Source: Bradyrhizobium diversitatis (lineage in GTDB: Bacteria; Pseudomonadota; Alphaproteobacteria; Rhizobiales; Xanthobacteraceae). Taken from it: DNA of 64,000 bases. Within the stretch, counting starts at the first letter, position 1; every line of letters starts with the position of its first letter. The notes beneath the pieces were generated by a model that searched no databases, was not told where the DNA came from, and worked only from the letters and a program-made list of their open reading frames with translations. The stretch lies in assembly GCF_016031635.1 (NCBI RefSeq), contig NZ_JACEGD010000016.1, positions 124,001-188,000 on the forward strand, in the 5' to 3' direction. Below are positions 25,805 through 34,377 of the stretch, one piece after another. A program made the translations under genes and the position numbers.

Positions 25805-28800
25805 TTGCTCTGGTCCGTATTGCCCTGAGCCGGCCCTATACATTCGTGGTACTGGCGCTGCTGCTGCTGATCATCGGACCGCTCGCGGCGCTGCGAACCC
25901 CGACCGACATCTTCCCGGATATCCGTATCCCCGTCATCGGCGTGGTCTGGCAGTACACAGGCCTGCCGCCGGACCAGATGTCCGGCCGCATCACCACGCC
26001 GTTCCAGCGCGCGCTGACGACCACGGTCAACGACATCGAGCATATCGTCGCCAATTCCTACAACGGCTTTGGCATCATCAAGATCTTCTTCCAGCCCAAC
26101 GTCGACATCCGCACCGCCAACGCCCAGGTCACCGCGATCTCGCAGACGCTGCTCAAGCAGATGCCGCCGGGCGCGACGCCACCCTTGATCCTGAACTACT
26201 CGGCGTCCACCGTGCCGATCATTCAGGTGGCGCTGTCGGGCGACGGGCTCACCGAGCAGAATCTCGCCGATATCGGCATCAACCAGCTTCGTACGCCCTT
26301 GGTCACGGTGCCGGGCGCGGCGATTCCCTATCCGTTCGGCGGCAAGCAGCGCCAGGTCCAGATCGACCTCAATCCTACAGCGCTCCAGGCCCGCGGCCTC
26401 TCCGGCCAGGACGTCGCCAATGCGCTGGCCGCCCAGAACCTGATCACACCGGTCGGCACCCAGAAGATCGGCCAGTTCGAGTACAACATCCAGCTCAACA
26501 ACTCGCCGCTCCGGATCGACGAGCTCGGCAATCTGCCGATCAAGACCGTCAACGGCGCCATGGTCTATGTGCGCGACGTCGCCACCGTGCGGGACGGCAA
26601 TCCGCCGCAGACCAACATCGTTCATGTCGACGGCAACCGCTCCGTGCTGATGATGGTGCTGAAGGCGGGCGCGACATCGACGCTCGATATCATCGCCGGC
26701 ATCAAGCAGAAGGTGATCGACGTCAAGGATCAGCTGCCCGACGCACTGAAGATCGGCTTCATCGGTGATCAGTCGGTGTTCGTCCGCGGCGCGATCCAGG
26801 GTGTCGCGTTCGAGGGCGTGATCGCGGCGCTCCTCACCAGCGTAATGATCCTGCTGTTCCTCGGCAGCTGGCGCTCGACTATCATCATCGCGGTCTCGAT
26901 CCCGCTGTCGGTTCTGGGCGCCATCATCATGCTGTCGGCGATCGGCGAGACGCTGAACATCATGACGCTCGGCGGCCTCGCACTCGCGGTCGGTATCCTC
27001 GTCGACGATGCCACGGTGACGATCGAGAACATCAACTACCATCTGGAGCAGGGCAAGCCGGTCGAGCAGTCCATCCTCGACGGCGCCAACCAGATCGTGA
27101 CGCCGGCCTTCGTTTCGCTGCTGTGCATCTGCATCGTGTTCGTGCCGATGTTCTTCCTGACCGGCGTCGCGCGCTTCCTGTTCGTGCCGATGGCGGAAGC
27201 CGTGATGTTCGCGATGATCTGGTCGTTCATCCTGTCGCGCACGCTGGTGCCGACCATGGCGAACTATCTGCTCAAGGCGCATGTCCATCACGAGGGCGGG
27301 CCACCGAAGTCGCGCAATCCGCTGGTCTGGTTCCAGCGCGGTTTCGAGGCGCGGTTCGAGCGCATCCGTGGTGGTTATCGCGGCCTCCTTGGCCTGGCGC
27401 TGGCGCACCGGGCGGTGTTCGTCATCGGCTTTATCTGCGTCGTCGGCGCGTCGTTCGCGCTGGTGCCGTTCCTCGGCCGCAATTTCTTTCCGGCCGTCGA
27501 TGCCGGCAACATCCTGATGCACGTCCGCACCCAGGTCGGCACCCGCGTCGAGGAGACCGCGAACCAGCTCGCCGACGTGCAGAAGGCGGTGCGCAAGCTG
27601 ATCCCGGGCGAAATCGAGACCATGACCGACAATATCGGCATGCCGATCTCCGGCATCAACATGACCTACAACAACACCGGTGTGATCGGCCCGCAGGACG
27701 GCGACATCCAGATCAAGCTGAAGGAAGGCCACAAGCCGACCGAAGAGCATGTCCGCGTGCTGCGCGAGCAGTTGCCGCGGCTGTTTCCAGGCGTGAGCTT
27801 TGCGTTCCTGCCGGCCGACATCGTCAGCCAGATCCTGAATTTCGGCGCGCCGGCGCCGATCGACCTGCAAATCCGCGGCGCCAATGTCAGCGCGAATTTC
27901 GCCTATGCCAACAGCCTGCTGGCGAAGGTCCGCAAGATTCCCGGCGTTGCCGATGCGCGCATCCAGCAGTCGCCGAACAACCCGACCTTCAACATCGATG
28001 TCGACCGCACCCGCGCGCAATATGTCGGCCTGACCGAGCGCGACGTCACCAACAGCCTCGTGGTCAATCTCGCCGGCTCCTCGCAGGTGGCGCCGACTTA
28101 CTATCTCAATCCCGACAACGGCGTGTCCTATTCGATCGTGATGCAGACGCCGCAATACCAGATCGACTCGCTCAGTGCGCTGCAGACCCTGCCGATCACC
28201 GCGGCCAGCAATGCGCAGTCGCCGATCCTCGGCGGCATCGCCGACATCAAACGCTCGACCTCGAGCGCCGTGGTCTCGCAATACGACATCCAGTCCATGG
28301 TGCAGATATTTGCCACGACCTCGGGCCGCGATCTCGGCGCGGTTGCCGCCGACATCCGCCAGCTGATCGCCGACACCGCCAGGGAGGTACCGAAGGGCTC
28401 GTCCGTGGTGCTGCTCGGCCAAGTGCAGACCATGAACAGCGCCTTCACCGGCCTGCTGTTCGGCCTGCTCGGGGCCGTCGTGCTGATCTACTTCCTGATC
28501 GTCGTGAACTTCCAGTCCTGGTCCGACCCGTTCGTGATCATCACCGCGTTGCCGGCCGCGCTCGCCGGCATCGTCTGGATGCTGTTCATGACCGAGACCA
28601 CGCTGTCGGTGCCGGCGCTCACCGGCGCAATCATGTGCATGGGCGTTGCCACCGCCAACAGCGTGCTCGTGATCTCCTTCGCCCGCGAGCGCTACGAGGA
28701 ACTCGGCGATCCCATCGCCGCCGCGCTCGAAGCCGGCTTCGTCCGGTTCCGCCCGGTGCTGATGACCGCGCTCGCCATGATTATCGGCATGGCGCCGATG

Positions 28801-28980
28801 GCGCTCGGGTTGGGTGAGGGCGGCGAGCAGAATGCACCGCTCGGCCGGGCCGTGATCGGCGGCCTGATCTTTGCAACCTTCGCCACGCTGATGTTTGTTC
28901 CCGTGGTGTTCAGCATGGTTCACAAGAAACAGGGCGCCGAAGCCGCCGCCTCATTGGAGACTCCGCATGTCGCCCACTGA
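25801..28980 (+). CDS. RND multidrug/solvent efflux pump, inner-membrane subunit
   Basis: A 1059-residue proton-driven transporter of the AcrB/MexB superfamily. It has twelve predicted helices arranged as 1+5+1+5, with two large periplasmic loops. The proton-relay aspartate pair is visible in GILVDDATVTIENI in helix 4 (about residues 400-413), and FLGSWRSTIIIAVSIPLSVLG precedes it in the usual place. It resembles the subgroup of RND pumps paired with a downstream adaptor. The adaptor gene overlaps its 3' end by 14 bp. No outer-membrane channel gene is linked, so a shared TolC is likely. Substrates are unknown. Confidence 0.93.
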   Translation: MIALVRIALSRPYTFVVLALLLLIIGPLAALRTPTDIFPDIRIPVIGVVWQYTGLPPDQMSGRITTPFQRALTTTVNDIEHIVANSYNGFGIIKIFFQPNVDIRTANAQVTAISQTLLKQMPPGATPPLILNYSASTVPIIQVALSGDGLTEQNLADIGINQLRTPLVTVPGAAIPYPFGGKQRQVQIDLNPTALQARGLSGQDVANALAAQNLITPVGTQKIGQFEYNIQLNNSPLRIDELGNLPIKTVNGAMVYVRDVATVRDGNPPQTNIVHVDGNRSVLMMVLKAGATSTLDIIAGIKQKVIDVKDQLPDALKIGFIGDQSVFVRGAIQGVAFEGVIAALLTSVMILLFLGSWRSTIIIAVSIPLSVLGAIIMLSAIGETLNIMTLGGLALAVGILVDDATVTIENINYHLEQGKPVEQSILDGANQIVTPAFVSLLCICIVFVPMFFLTGVARFLFVPMAEAVMFAMIWSFILSRTLVPTMANYLLKAHVHHEGGPPKSRNPLVWFQRGFEARFERIRGGYRGLLGLALAHRAVFVIGFICVVGASFALVPFLGRNFFPAVDAGNILMHVRTQVGTRVEETANQLADVQKAVRKLIPGEIETMTDNIGMPISGINMTYNNTGVIGPQDGDIQIKLKEGHKPTEEHVRVLREQLPRLFPGVSFAFLPADIVSQILNFGAPAPIDLQIRGANVSANFAYANSLLAKVRKIPGVADARIQQSPNNPTFNIDVDRTRAQYVGLTERDVTNSLVVNLAGSSQVAPTYYLNPDNGVSYSIVMQTPQYQIDSLSALQTLPITAASNAQSPILGGIADIKRSTSSAVVSQYDIQSMVQIFATTSGRDLGAVAADIRQLIADTAREVPKGSSVVLLGQVQTMNSAFTGLLFGLLGAVVLIYFLIVVNFQSWSDPFVIITALPAALAGIVWMLFMTETTLSVPALTGAIMCMGVATANSVLVISFARERYEELGDPIAAALEAGFVRFRPVLMTALAMIIGMAPMALGLGEGGEQNAPLGRAVIGGLIFATFATLMFVPVVFSMVHKKQGAEAAASLETPHVAH

Positions 28981-30163
28981 ACCCCGCTCCCCGGTCTCGC
29001 ACCGGAAACTGGGCATCTTCGGCGTGGTGGCGCTGATTGCGGCAGGCCTCGTCGTGGGCACCGGCATCAGAGCCCGCGAGGAGCAGGGCTCCAAGCTGAA
29101 AGAATGGACCGACGACCAGGCCATTCCCAGCGTGGCGGTGACGCTGCCCAACGCCAAGGACCTCAATGCCACCATCGAGCTGCCGGGCCGGTTGGAAGCC
29201 TACTACCGCGCCCCGATCTTCGCGCGCGTGTCGGGCTACCTGACGAGGTGGAGCGCCGACATCGGCGCGCGCGTCAAGGCCGGCCAGGTGATTGCCGAGA
29301 TCGAGGCGCCCGACCTCGATCAGCAGCTGCTGCAAGCCCGCGCCGACCTCGCCAGCCAGCAGGCCAGCGCCAGGCTGTCGGAGGCAACGCTGAACCGGCG
29401 CAAGACGCTGGTCGCCTCCAACTTCGTCTCCGCGCAGGAGATCGACGAGCGTACTGCCGACCTTTCCAACAAGAAGGCCGCCGTCAATTCGGGGCAGGCC
29501 AATGTCGAGCGGCTGGAAGCGCTCGCCGGCTACAAGAAGATCACCGCGCCGTTCGACGGCGTCGTCACCGCGCGCGACACCGACGTCGGCGCGCTGATCA
29601 ATGCCGGCGGCGGCTCGGGCCCGGCGATGTTCGTGATCTCGGACATCACCAAGCTGCGCGTCTACGTCAACGTGCCGCAGAACTACGTGCCGGCGATCAA
29701 GATCGGGGCCAAGGCGATCATCACGCTGCCGGAATATCCCAACCGGACTTTTCAGGCGACGGTGGAGGCTTCATCGCAGGCCGTCGACGTCGCCTCCGGC
29801 ACCACGCGCATGCAGCTCGGGCTCGACAATTCCAAAGGCGAGCTGATGCCCGGCGGCTATGCCAGCGTGAAGCTGAGCCTCCAGCGCGATTCCGCGCCGC
29901 TCAGCATCCCCGCCAGCGCCCTCATCTTCAACGGCAGCGGCCTGCGTGTGGCGACGGTCGGTGCGGACGACAAGGTGCTGTTCAAGCCTGTGACGATCGC
30001 GCGCGATCTCGGCCGCGAAATCGAGCTCGCGTCGGGCATCGCGCCGGACGATCGCGTCATCACCGCCCCGCCGGATGGTCTCTCGGATGGCGATGCGGTC
30101 CGCGTCGTCGGCGCCAAGGGCAAGCCGGCAACGGCGTCCGAGAAGCAGGCACCGAAGAGCTGA
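28967..30163 (+). CDS. RND efflux periplasmic adaptor (membrane fusion protein)
   Basis: A 398-residue adaptor. An N-terminal membrane anchor lies at about residues 18-38, then a biotinyl-lipoyl-like half motif (FARVSGYLTRWSADIGARVKAGQ), a long helical hairpin rich in Ala and Gln, the second lipoyl half (ITAPFDGVVTARD) and a beta-barrel domain. Start ATG 28967 has GGAGA upstream and overlaps the pump 3' end by 14 bp, so the two are cotranscribed and probably coupled. The order pump then adaptor is reversed from the common acrAB order. Confidence 0.92.
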   Translation: MSPTEPRSPVSHRKLGIFGVVALIAAGLVVGTGIRAREEQGSKLKEWTDDQAIPSVAVTLPNAKDLNATIELPGRLEAYYRAPIFARVSGYLTRWSADIGARVKAGQVIAEIEAPDLDQQLLQARADLASQQASARLSEATLNRRKTLVASNFVSAQEIDERTADLSNKKAAVNSGQANVERLEALAGYKKITAPFDGVVTARDTDVGALINAGGGSGPAMFVISDITKLRVYVNVPQNYVPAIKIGAKAIITLPEYPNRTFQATVEASSQAVDVASGTTRMQLGLDNSKGELMPGGYASVKLSLQRDSAPLSIPASALIFNGSGLRVATVGADDKVLFKPVTIARDLGREIELASGIAPDDRVITAPPDGLSDGDAVRVVGAKGKPATASEKQAPKS

Positions 30164-30169
30164 GACGGT

Positions 30170-30307
30170 CTCGTGCCCCGGACGCAGCGCGGCATGCAAT
30201 GATGCGCTGCTGAGCCGGGGCCCATCTCTTCTTCTGTGCCGTGCTGCCTTTTTGAGTCCCGGCTCTGCGGAGCGGCATTATATGCCGCACCGCGTCCGGG
30301 ACACGAG
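30170..30307. repeat. Palindromic intergenic repeat, family H (bipartite)
   Basis: Outer ends CTCGTGCCCCGGACGC and GCGTCCGGGACACGAG are complementary, and two internal hairpins lie between (…GCCGGGGCCC and AGTCCCGGCTC…). The same bipartite unit recurs at 56890-57092. It lies between convergent genes. Confidence 0.85.
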
Positions 30308-30314
30308 AGCGAGA

Positions 30315-31832
30315 TCACGCCACCCGCCACTCCGGCACGCCATCCGCCGCCATCGCGATCTCGCCGATTGAGCCGACCGGCGTGCGATCCATGTCGAGCA
30401 GATGCGCGAGCGTCGCGCCGTCGGTCGCCGGAATCCGCGCCAGCGTGCGGCGGTCGTCATCCGTGCGCAGCATCACCACGCCGTGCTCGACATCGCCGCT
30501 GCGGCCATAGAGCACCGTAAAGCTCTCGACCTTGCCTTTGCCTCCGGCCTCGGTGACGAACTCCGGCACCGCGCGCCTGTTGCGGTCAGCCTCCGTTTGC
30601 ACGCTCGTCTCCTGTACCAGCGCCTCGCGCGGCGGGGTCTTCGACACCACCAAGGCATGATGCTTGGTGACGAAGCCGCCCTGGCCGTAGAGCAGGCCGA
30701 GCTCGGCGCCGCCGCGCAGGCGCCGCACCATCGCACAGGCTGCATGCGTCATGTAGGTGTTGAGCGGCGCCCCGAAGAAGGTGAGCCCGCCGGTCACGGT
30801 CGGCTGCACGTCCGCGCCCAGGCCAAGTGTCCGCCGCGCCATCTTGGGCACGCAGGGGAAGCAGCTATAGAGCTCGATCGCGTCGAACTTTCTGCCGTCG
30901 CCGCCGGCGAGGTCCATCACGGCGTTCAGCACCGCGTTCTGCGGATGGCTCTCGTAGAACTGGTCGCGCAGAAGATAATCACGCGGCTCTTCGGCCGAGG
31001 CGCCGCCGAGCGGGTAGACCAGCCTGTCCTCGGGAATCCCCGCGGCGCGCGCCTTGGCAAGGCTGGTGAGCAGCAGCGCGCCGCCCATATTTACGCTGGG
31101 GTTGGCGACCATGAGCTTGTTGTAGGGCCACGCGATCAGGCGGTTGTCGGCGGTCGGCGTCGTGATCTCCTCGGGCGCATAGCGCCGCTTCAGCCAGGCA
31201 TTGGGATTTTGCGCGGCATCCTCCGAATAGCGCGACCACAGCGTGCCGGACTCCGCCATCGCCTCTCGCGGCGTCTGGCCCCAATGGGCAGAGGAGGCCG
31301 CCTCGTAGAACGGATAGACCGTGACGGGACGGAACACGCCGAGCTTGACCGCCAGCGGCTTCTGGAACGCCGCGCCGCGTTTGGGCTCCTCGACGTCATG
31401 CGCGAACGGGGTCCATGGCAGCTTCGCGCCGGCGCGCTCTGCCTTGGTCGCGCTCGACTGCGCCTCCGCCCCGCAGACTGCCGCGACGCTGCACTCGCCG
31501 CGCGCGATGCGCTTTGCCGCCTCGTGGATGTAGCGGATCGGGCTCTCGCCGCCGACCGGGCCGTAATAGCAATGCGTGGGCGCGATCCCGAGCCGTTGCG
31601 CCAGAAGCTGCTCCGGATCGCGATAGCGCCAGCTCAGGAAGTTGACGACGTCGAGCGACTGCACCTCGCCGAGCAGTTTTGCGCCCGCATCGGCCTCGGC
31701 GCGCCGCAGCGCCTGTTCGAGCAGGTCGAGCGGCTCGAGACCCTCGGTGATCGCTTTCGGGCGGTCGACGATCTCGCCGACGCCGACGATGACGGGAATG
31801 CGGTATTCGGGATTCTTGTTCTTGTCTGTCAT
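30315..31832 (-). CDS. Thiolase-like protein (acetyl-CoA acetyltransferase family) lacking thiolase catalytic residues
   Basis: A 505-residue protein with the thiolase double fold and an extra C-terminal domain of about 100 residues, resembling the TLP1 type. The nucleophile region reads YYGPVGGESP, so no cysteine is at the place where thiolases have Cys in a C-x-S-G motif. The C-terminal thiolase motif is changed to GGLTFFGAPLNTY. It is probably not a normal thiolase. It lies downstream of the nitronate monooxygenase on the same strand, separated by a perfect 30-bp inverted repeat. The reaction is unknown; a CoA-ester lyase or hydrolase role is possible. Confidence 0.82.
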   Translation of the reverse strand: MTDKNKNPEYRIPVIVGVGEIVDRPKAITEGLEPLDLLEQALRRAEADAGAKLLGEVQSLDVVNFLSWRYRDPEQLLAQRLGIAPTHCYYGPVGGESPIRYIHEAAKRIARGECSVAAVCGAEAQSSATKAERAGAKLPWTPFAHDVEEPKRGAAFQKPLAVKLGVFRPVTVYPFYEAASSAHWGQTPREAMAESGTLWSRYSEDAAQNPNAWLKRRYAPEEITTPTADNRLIAWPYNKLMVANPSVNMGGALLLTSLAKARAAGIPEDRLVYPLGGASAEEPRDYLLRDQFYESHPQNAVLNAVMDLAGGDGRKFDAIELYSCFPCVPKMARRTLGLGADVQPTVTGGLTFFGAPLNTYMTHAACAMVRRLRGGAELGLLYGQGGFVTKHHALVVSKTPPREALVQETSVQTEADRNRRAVPEFVTEAGGKGKVESFTVLYGRSGDVEHGVVMLRTDDDRRTLARIPATDGATLAHLLDMDRTPVGSIGEIAMAADGVPEWRVA

Positions 31833-31859
31833 GCTTCAATTCACGATGTCAGTTGTTTC

Positions 31860-31937
31860 GTCATTGCGAGCGCAGCGAAGCAATCCAGAATCTTTCCGCG
31901 GAGGCAGTCTGGATTGCTTCGCTGCGCTCGCAATGAC
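31860..31937. repeat. Palindromic intergenic repeat, family E
   Basis: Two perfect complementary 30-base arms (starting GTCATTGCGAGCGCAGCGAA) flank an 18-base loop. It lies between nitronate monooxygenase and thiolase-like genes transcribed in the same direction and would form a very stable RNA hairpin. Confidence 0.9.
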
Positions 31938-31948
31938 GGGTGGGATTG

Positions 31949-33082
31949 TTACTCCGCCACCAGCGCATTCATGTGCTCGACGGCCTCGACAAAATCTTCC
32001 TTGAATTCCTGCACCACGGCGCCTGCCGACTTGACGCTGTCGATCAGGCCGACGCCCTGGCCGACGAAATAGCTGACGAGATCGCGCGCCCTCGCATTCC
32101 CACTCGCCGCCGCGCGGTCGATGGAGTTGAAGGCGTCGCGGCTGATGATGCTTTGCAGCGGCATTGGCAGCGCGCCGGGGCTTTCCGGCGAGCGATCCCA
32201 GGCATCGGTCCAGACCGAGCGGAGTTGCCGGGCCGGCTTGCCGGTGCGGCCCTTCGAGCGCACAGCGTCGCGCGAGGAGGCCGCGATCATCTTCTCGCGA
32301 AAGATCTCCGTGGTCTCGGCCTCGACAGTCGCAAGCCACACCGAACCGGTCCAGGCGCCGGCCGCGCCCATCGCCATGCAGGCCGCCATCTGCCGTCCCG
32401 TCATGATGCCGCCGGCCGCCAGCACCGGCACGTCGCGGATCTTCTTGATTGCCTTGATCACCTCCGGCACCAGCACCATGGTCGAGACCTCGCCGCAATG
32501 GCCGCCGGCCTCGGTGCCCTGCACCACGAGGATGTCGACGCCGGCTGCGACCTGACGCAGCGCGTGCTCCTTGGCGCCGACCAGTGCCGCAACGGGGACG
32601 CCGTGTTTCCTGCCCATCTCGATCATCGCCGTCGGCGGCACGCCCAGCGCGTTGGCGATCAAGCGGATCGGATGACGAAAAGAGACCTCGAGCAGCTCAA
32701 GCGCGGTCTTGGCGTCGAACGGCTGCGGCTGGTCATCCGCGACCTCCGTGGTGGTGAGTTCGATGTCGTACTTCTTCAGGAGATCGCGCGTATAGTTGCG
32801 ATGCTCTTGCGGCACCCGCGCTTCCAGGCTCTTCCAGGTGACGTCCTTCTCGCCCGCGGTCGAGATGTTCTCGGGGATCAGCACGTCGATGCCGTAGGGC
32901 TTGCCGTCCACATGCGCATCGATCCACGTCAGCTCACGCTCGAGCGTCTCAGGCGTATGCACGGTCGCGCCCAGCACGCCAAAGCCGCCGGCGCGGCTGA
33001 CGGCGGCAACGACGTCGCGGCAATGGCTGAAGGCGAGCAGCGGGAACTCAACCCCCAGCATGTCGCAAATCGGCGATTTCAT
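31949..33082 (-). CDS. Nitronate monooxygenase / 2-nitropropane dioxygenase family
   Basis: A 377-residue FMN-dependent TIM-barrel enzyme. The phosphate-binding region VLAAGGIMTGRQ and the substrate-site motif EAGGHCGE, with the catalytic histidine of nitronate monooxygenases, are both visible. The start reads CDMLGVEFPLLAF, close to the family MLGIxYPI pattern. It is longer than minimal class I enzymes because of an insert (about residues 70-130). In this position it may act as an FMN-linked enoyl reductase-like enzyme of the acyl-CoA island; the physiological substrate is unknown. Confidence 0.87.
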   Translation of the reverse strand: MKSPICDMLGVEFPLLAFSHCRDVVAAVSRAGGFGVLGATVHTPETLERELTWIDAHVDGKPYGIDVLIPENISTAGEKDVTWKSLEARVPQEHRNYTRDLLKKYDIELTTTEVADDQPQPFDAKTALELLEVSFRHPIRLIANALGVPPTAMIEMGRKHGVPVAALVGAKEHALRQVAAGVDILVVQGTEAGGHCGEVSTMVLVPEVIKAIKKIRDVPVLAAGGIMTGRQMAACMAMGAAGAWTGSVWLATVEAETTEIFREKMIAASSRDAVRSKGRTGKPARQLRSVWTDAWDRSPESPGALPMPLQSIISRDAFNSIDRAAASGNARARDLVSYFVGQGVGLIDSVKSAGAVVQEFKEDFVEAVEHMNALVAE

Positions 33083-33218
33083 GATCCCTCCCGACGGCTT
33101 TCGCGTTGCTTTCGCTCGCCAAGCGAACTGACGCTAGCCGATCGTCGCTCACGATGACATGCCGAATTCTGCGAGGCATCTTGTGTGCAGGCGTTGCGGC
33201 CTGCCGTCTAGAGGCTGA

Positions 33219-33319
33219 CATTCCGGGGCTCGCGTCAGCGAGAACCCGGAATCCACGTCTCCGAGCATCCTTGCGGCCCAATGGATTCCGGGCTCGCCCT
33301 GCGGGCGCCCCAGAATGAC
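33219..33319. repeat. Palindromic intergenic repeat, family A (long form)
   Basis: Runs from CATTCCGGGGCTCGCG to GGGCGCCCCAGAATGAC with the inner pair AACCCGGAATCCA / TGGATTCCGGGCT. It occupies the middle of the 360-bp gap between the divergent nitronate monooxygenase and GST genes. Nothing else is recognisable in that gap apart from the space needed for two promoters. Confidence 0.85.
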
Positions 33320-33442
33320 GGGGAGGGAGCTTGCCATGACGAAACGGTGAGATGCCCCGCCCGGCAATGCGTCTAGGAGGGCTTGCCATCGGCCGATCAC
33401 GGGCTAATTAATGCAGACGCATCCTTTTTCCCGGAGCCCCGC

Positions 33443-34318
33443 ATGACCGACGCCCCCGCCTACGTGCCGCCCAAAGTCTGGACCTGGAACAAGGAGAACG
33501 GCGGGCAATTCGCCAGCATCAACCGCCCGATCGCCGGGCCCACGCACGAGAAGGAGCTGCCGGTCGGCAAGCACCCCTTGCAGCTCTATTCGCTGGCGAC
33601 GCCGAACGGGGTCAAGGTCACCGTGATGCTGGAGGAACTCTTGGCGCTCGGCCACAAGGGCGCTGAATACGACGCCTGGCTGATCAAGATCGGCAACGGC
33701 GATCAGTTCGGCAGCGGCTTCGTCGATATCAATCCGAACTCGAAAATCCCGGCGCTGATGGATCGCTCCGGTCCGGAGCCGATCCGCGTGTTCGAGTCCG
33801 GCTCGATCCTGTTCTACTTGGCCGAGAAGTTCGGCGCCTTCCTGCCGAAGGACATCAAGACACGCACCGAGGCGACGTCCTGGCTGTTCTGGCAGATGGG
33901 CAGCGCGCCGTATCTCGGCGGCGGCTTCGGACACTTCTATGCGTACGCGCCGTTCAAGATCGAATACGCCATCGATCGTTTCGCGATGGAAGTCAAACGC
34001 CAGCTCGACGTGCTCGACCGCCGCCTCGCCGACAACGAATATCTCGCGGGCAAGGAATACACCATCGCCGACATGGCGGTGTGGCCCTGGTATGGCGCGC
34101 TCGCCAAGGGGCTGGTCTATGGCGCCGGCGAATTCCTCTCGGTGCAGGACTACAAGAATGTGCAGCGCTGGACCGACCAGATCGCCAAGCGTCCGGCCGT
34201 GAAGCGCGGCCGCATGGTTAACCGCATCTCCGGCGATCCCGCCAGCCAGCTCCACGAACGCCACGACGCGTCCGATTTCGAGACCAGGACGCAGGACAAG
34301 CTCGAGGCGGCAACGTAG
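33443..34318 (+). CDS. yghU: Glutathione S-transferase, YghU/Nu class
   Basis: A 291-residue GST with the long N-terminal extension typical of YghU. The thioredoxin-like domain includes SLATPNGVKVTVMLEE (about residues 52-67), where the TPNG segment binds glutathione, and the FESGSILFYLAEK motif follows. The C-terminal helical domain carries YTIADMAVWPW. YghU-type enzymes act as glutathione-dependent disulfide reductases or peroxidases rather than classical transferases. Start ATG 33443 has CCGGAG upstream. It converges on the ACAD gene with a hairpin between them. Confidence 0.9.
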   Translation: MTDAPAYVPPKVWTWNKENGGQFASINRPIAGPTHEKELPVGKHPLQLYSLATPNGVKVTVMLEELLALGHKGAEYDAWLIKIGNGDQFGSGFVDINPNSKIPALMDRSGPEPIRVFESGSILFYLAEKFGAFLPKDIKTRTEATSWLFWQMGSAPYLGGGFGHFYAYAPFKIEYAIDRFAMEVKRQLDVLDRRLADNEYLAGKEYTIADMAVWPWYGALAKGLVYGAGEFLSVQDYKNVQRWTDQIAKRPAVKRGRMVNRISGDPASQLHERHDASDFETRTQDKLEAAT

Positions 34319-34339
34319 GGCGGTTCTCGCCTCTCTGGA

Positions 34340-34365
34340 CCTTCTCCCCGCAAGCGGGGAGAAGG
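34340..34365. terminator. Hairpin between convergent genes (possible bidirectional terminator; family B core)
   Basis: A perfect 11-bp inverted repeat (CCTTCTCCCCG / CGGGGAGAAGG) with a 4-base loop CAAG lies 22 bp after the GST stop and 13 bp after the end of the convergent dehydrogenase gene. Its sequence matches the ends of repeat family B. There is no T-tract, so terminator function is only plausible. Confidence 0.5.
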
Positions 34366-34377
34366 GGAAGAAGACGA

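Noticed and set aside
25585..28923. A 1112-codon open frame antisense to the RND pump, rich in His, Arg, Asp and Gly
   Set aside because: It mirrors the codon structure of the pump on the other strand and shows only low-complexity, family-less protein. High GC keeps antisense frames open.
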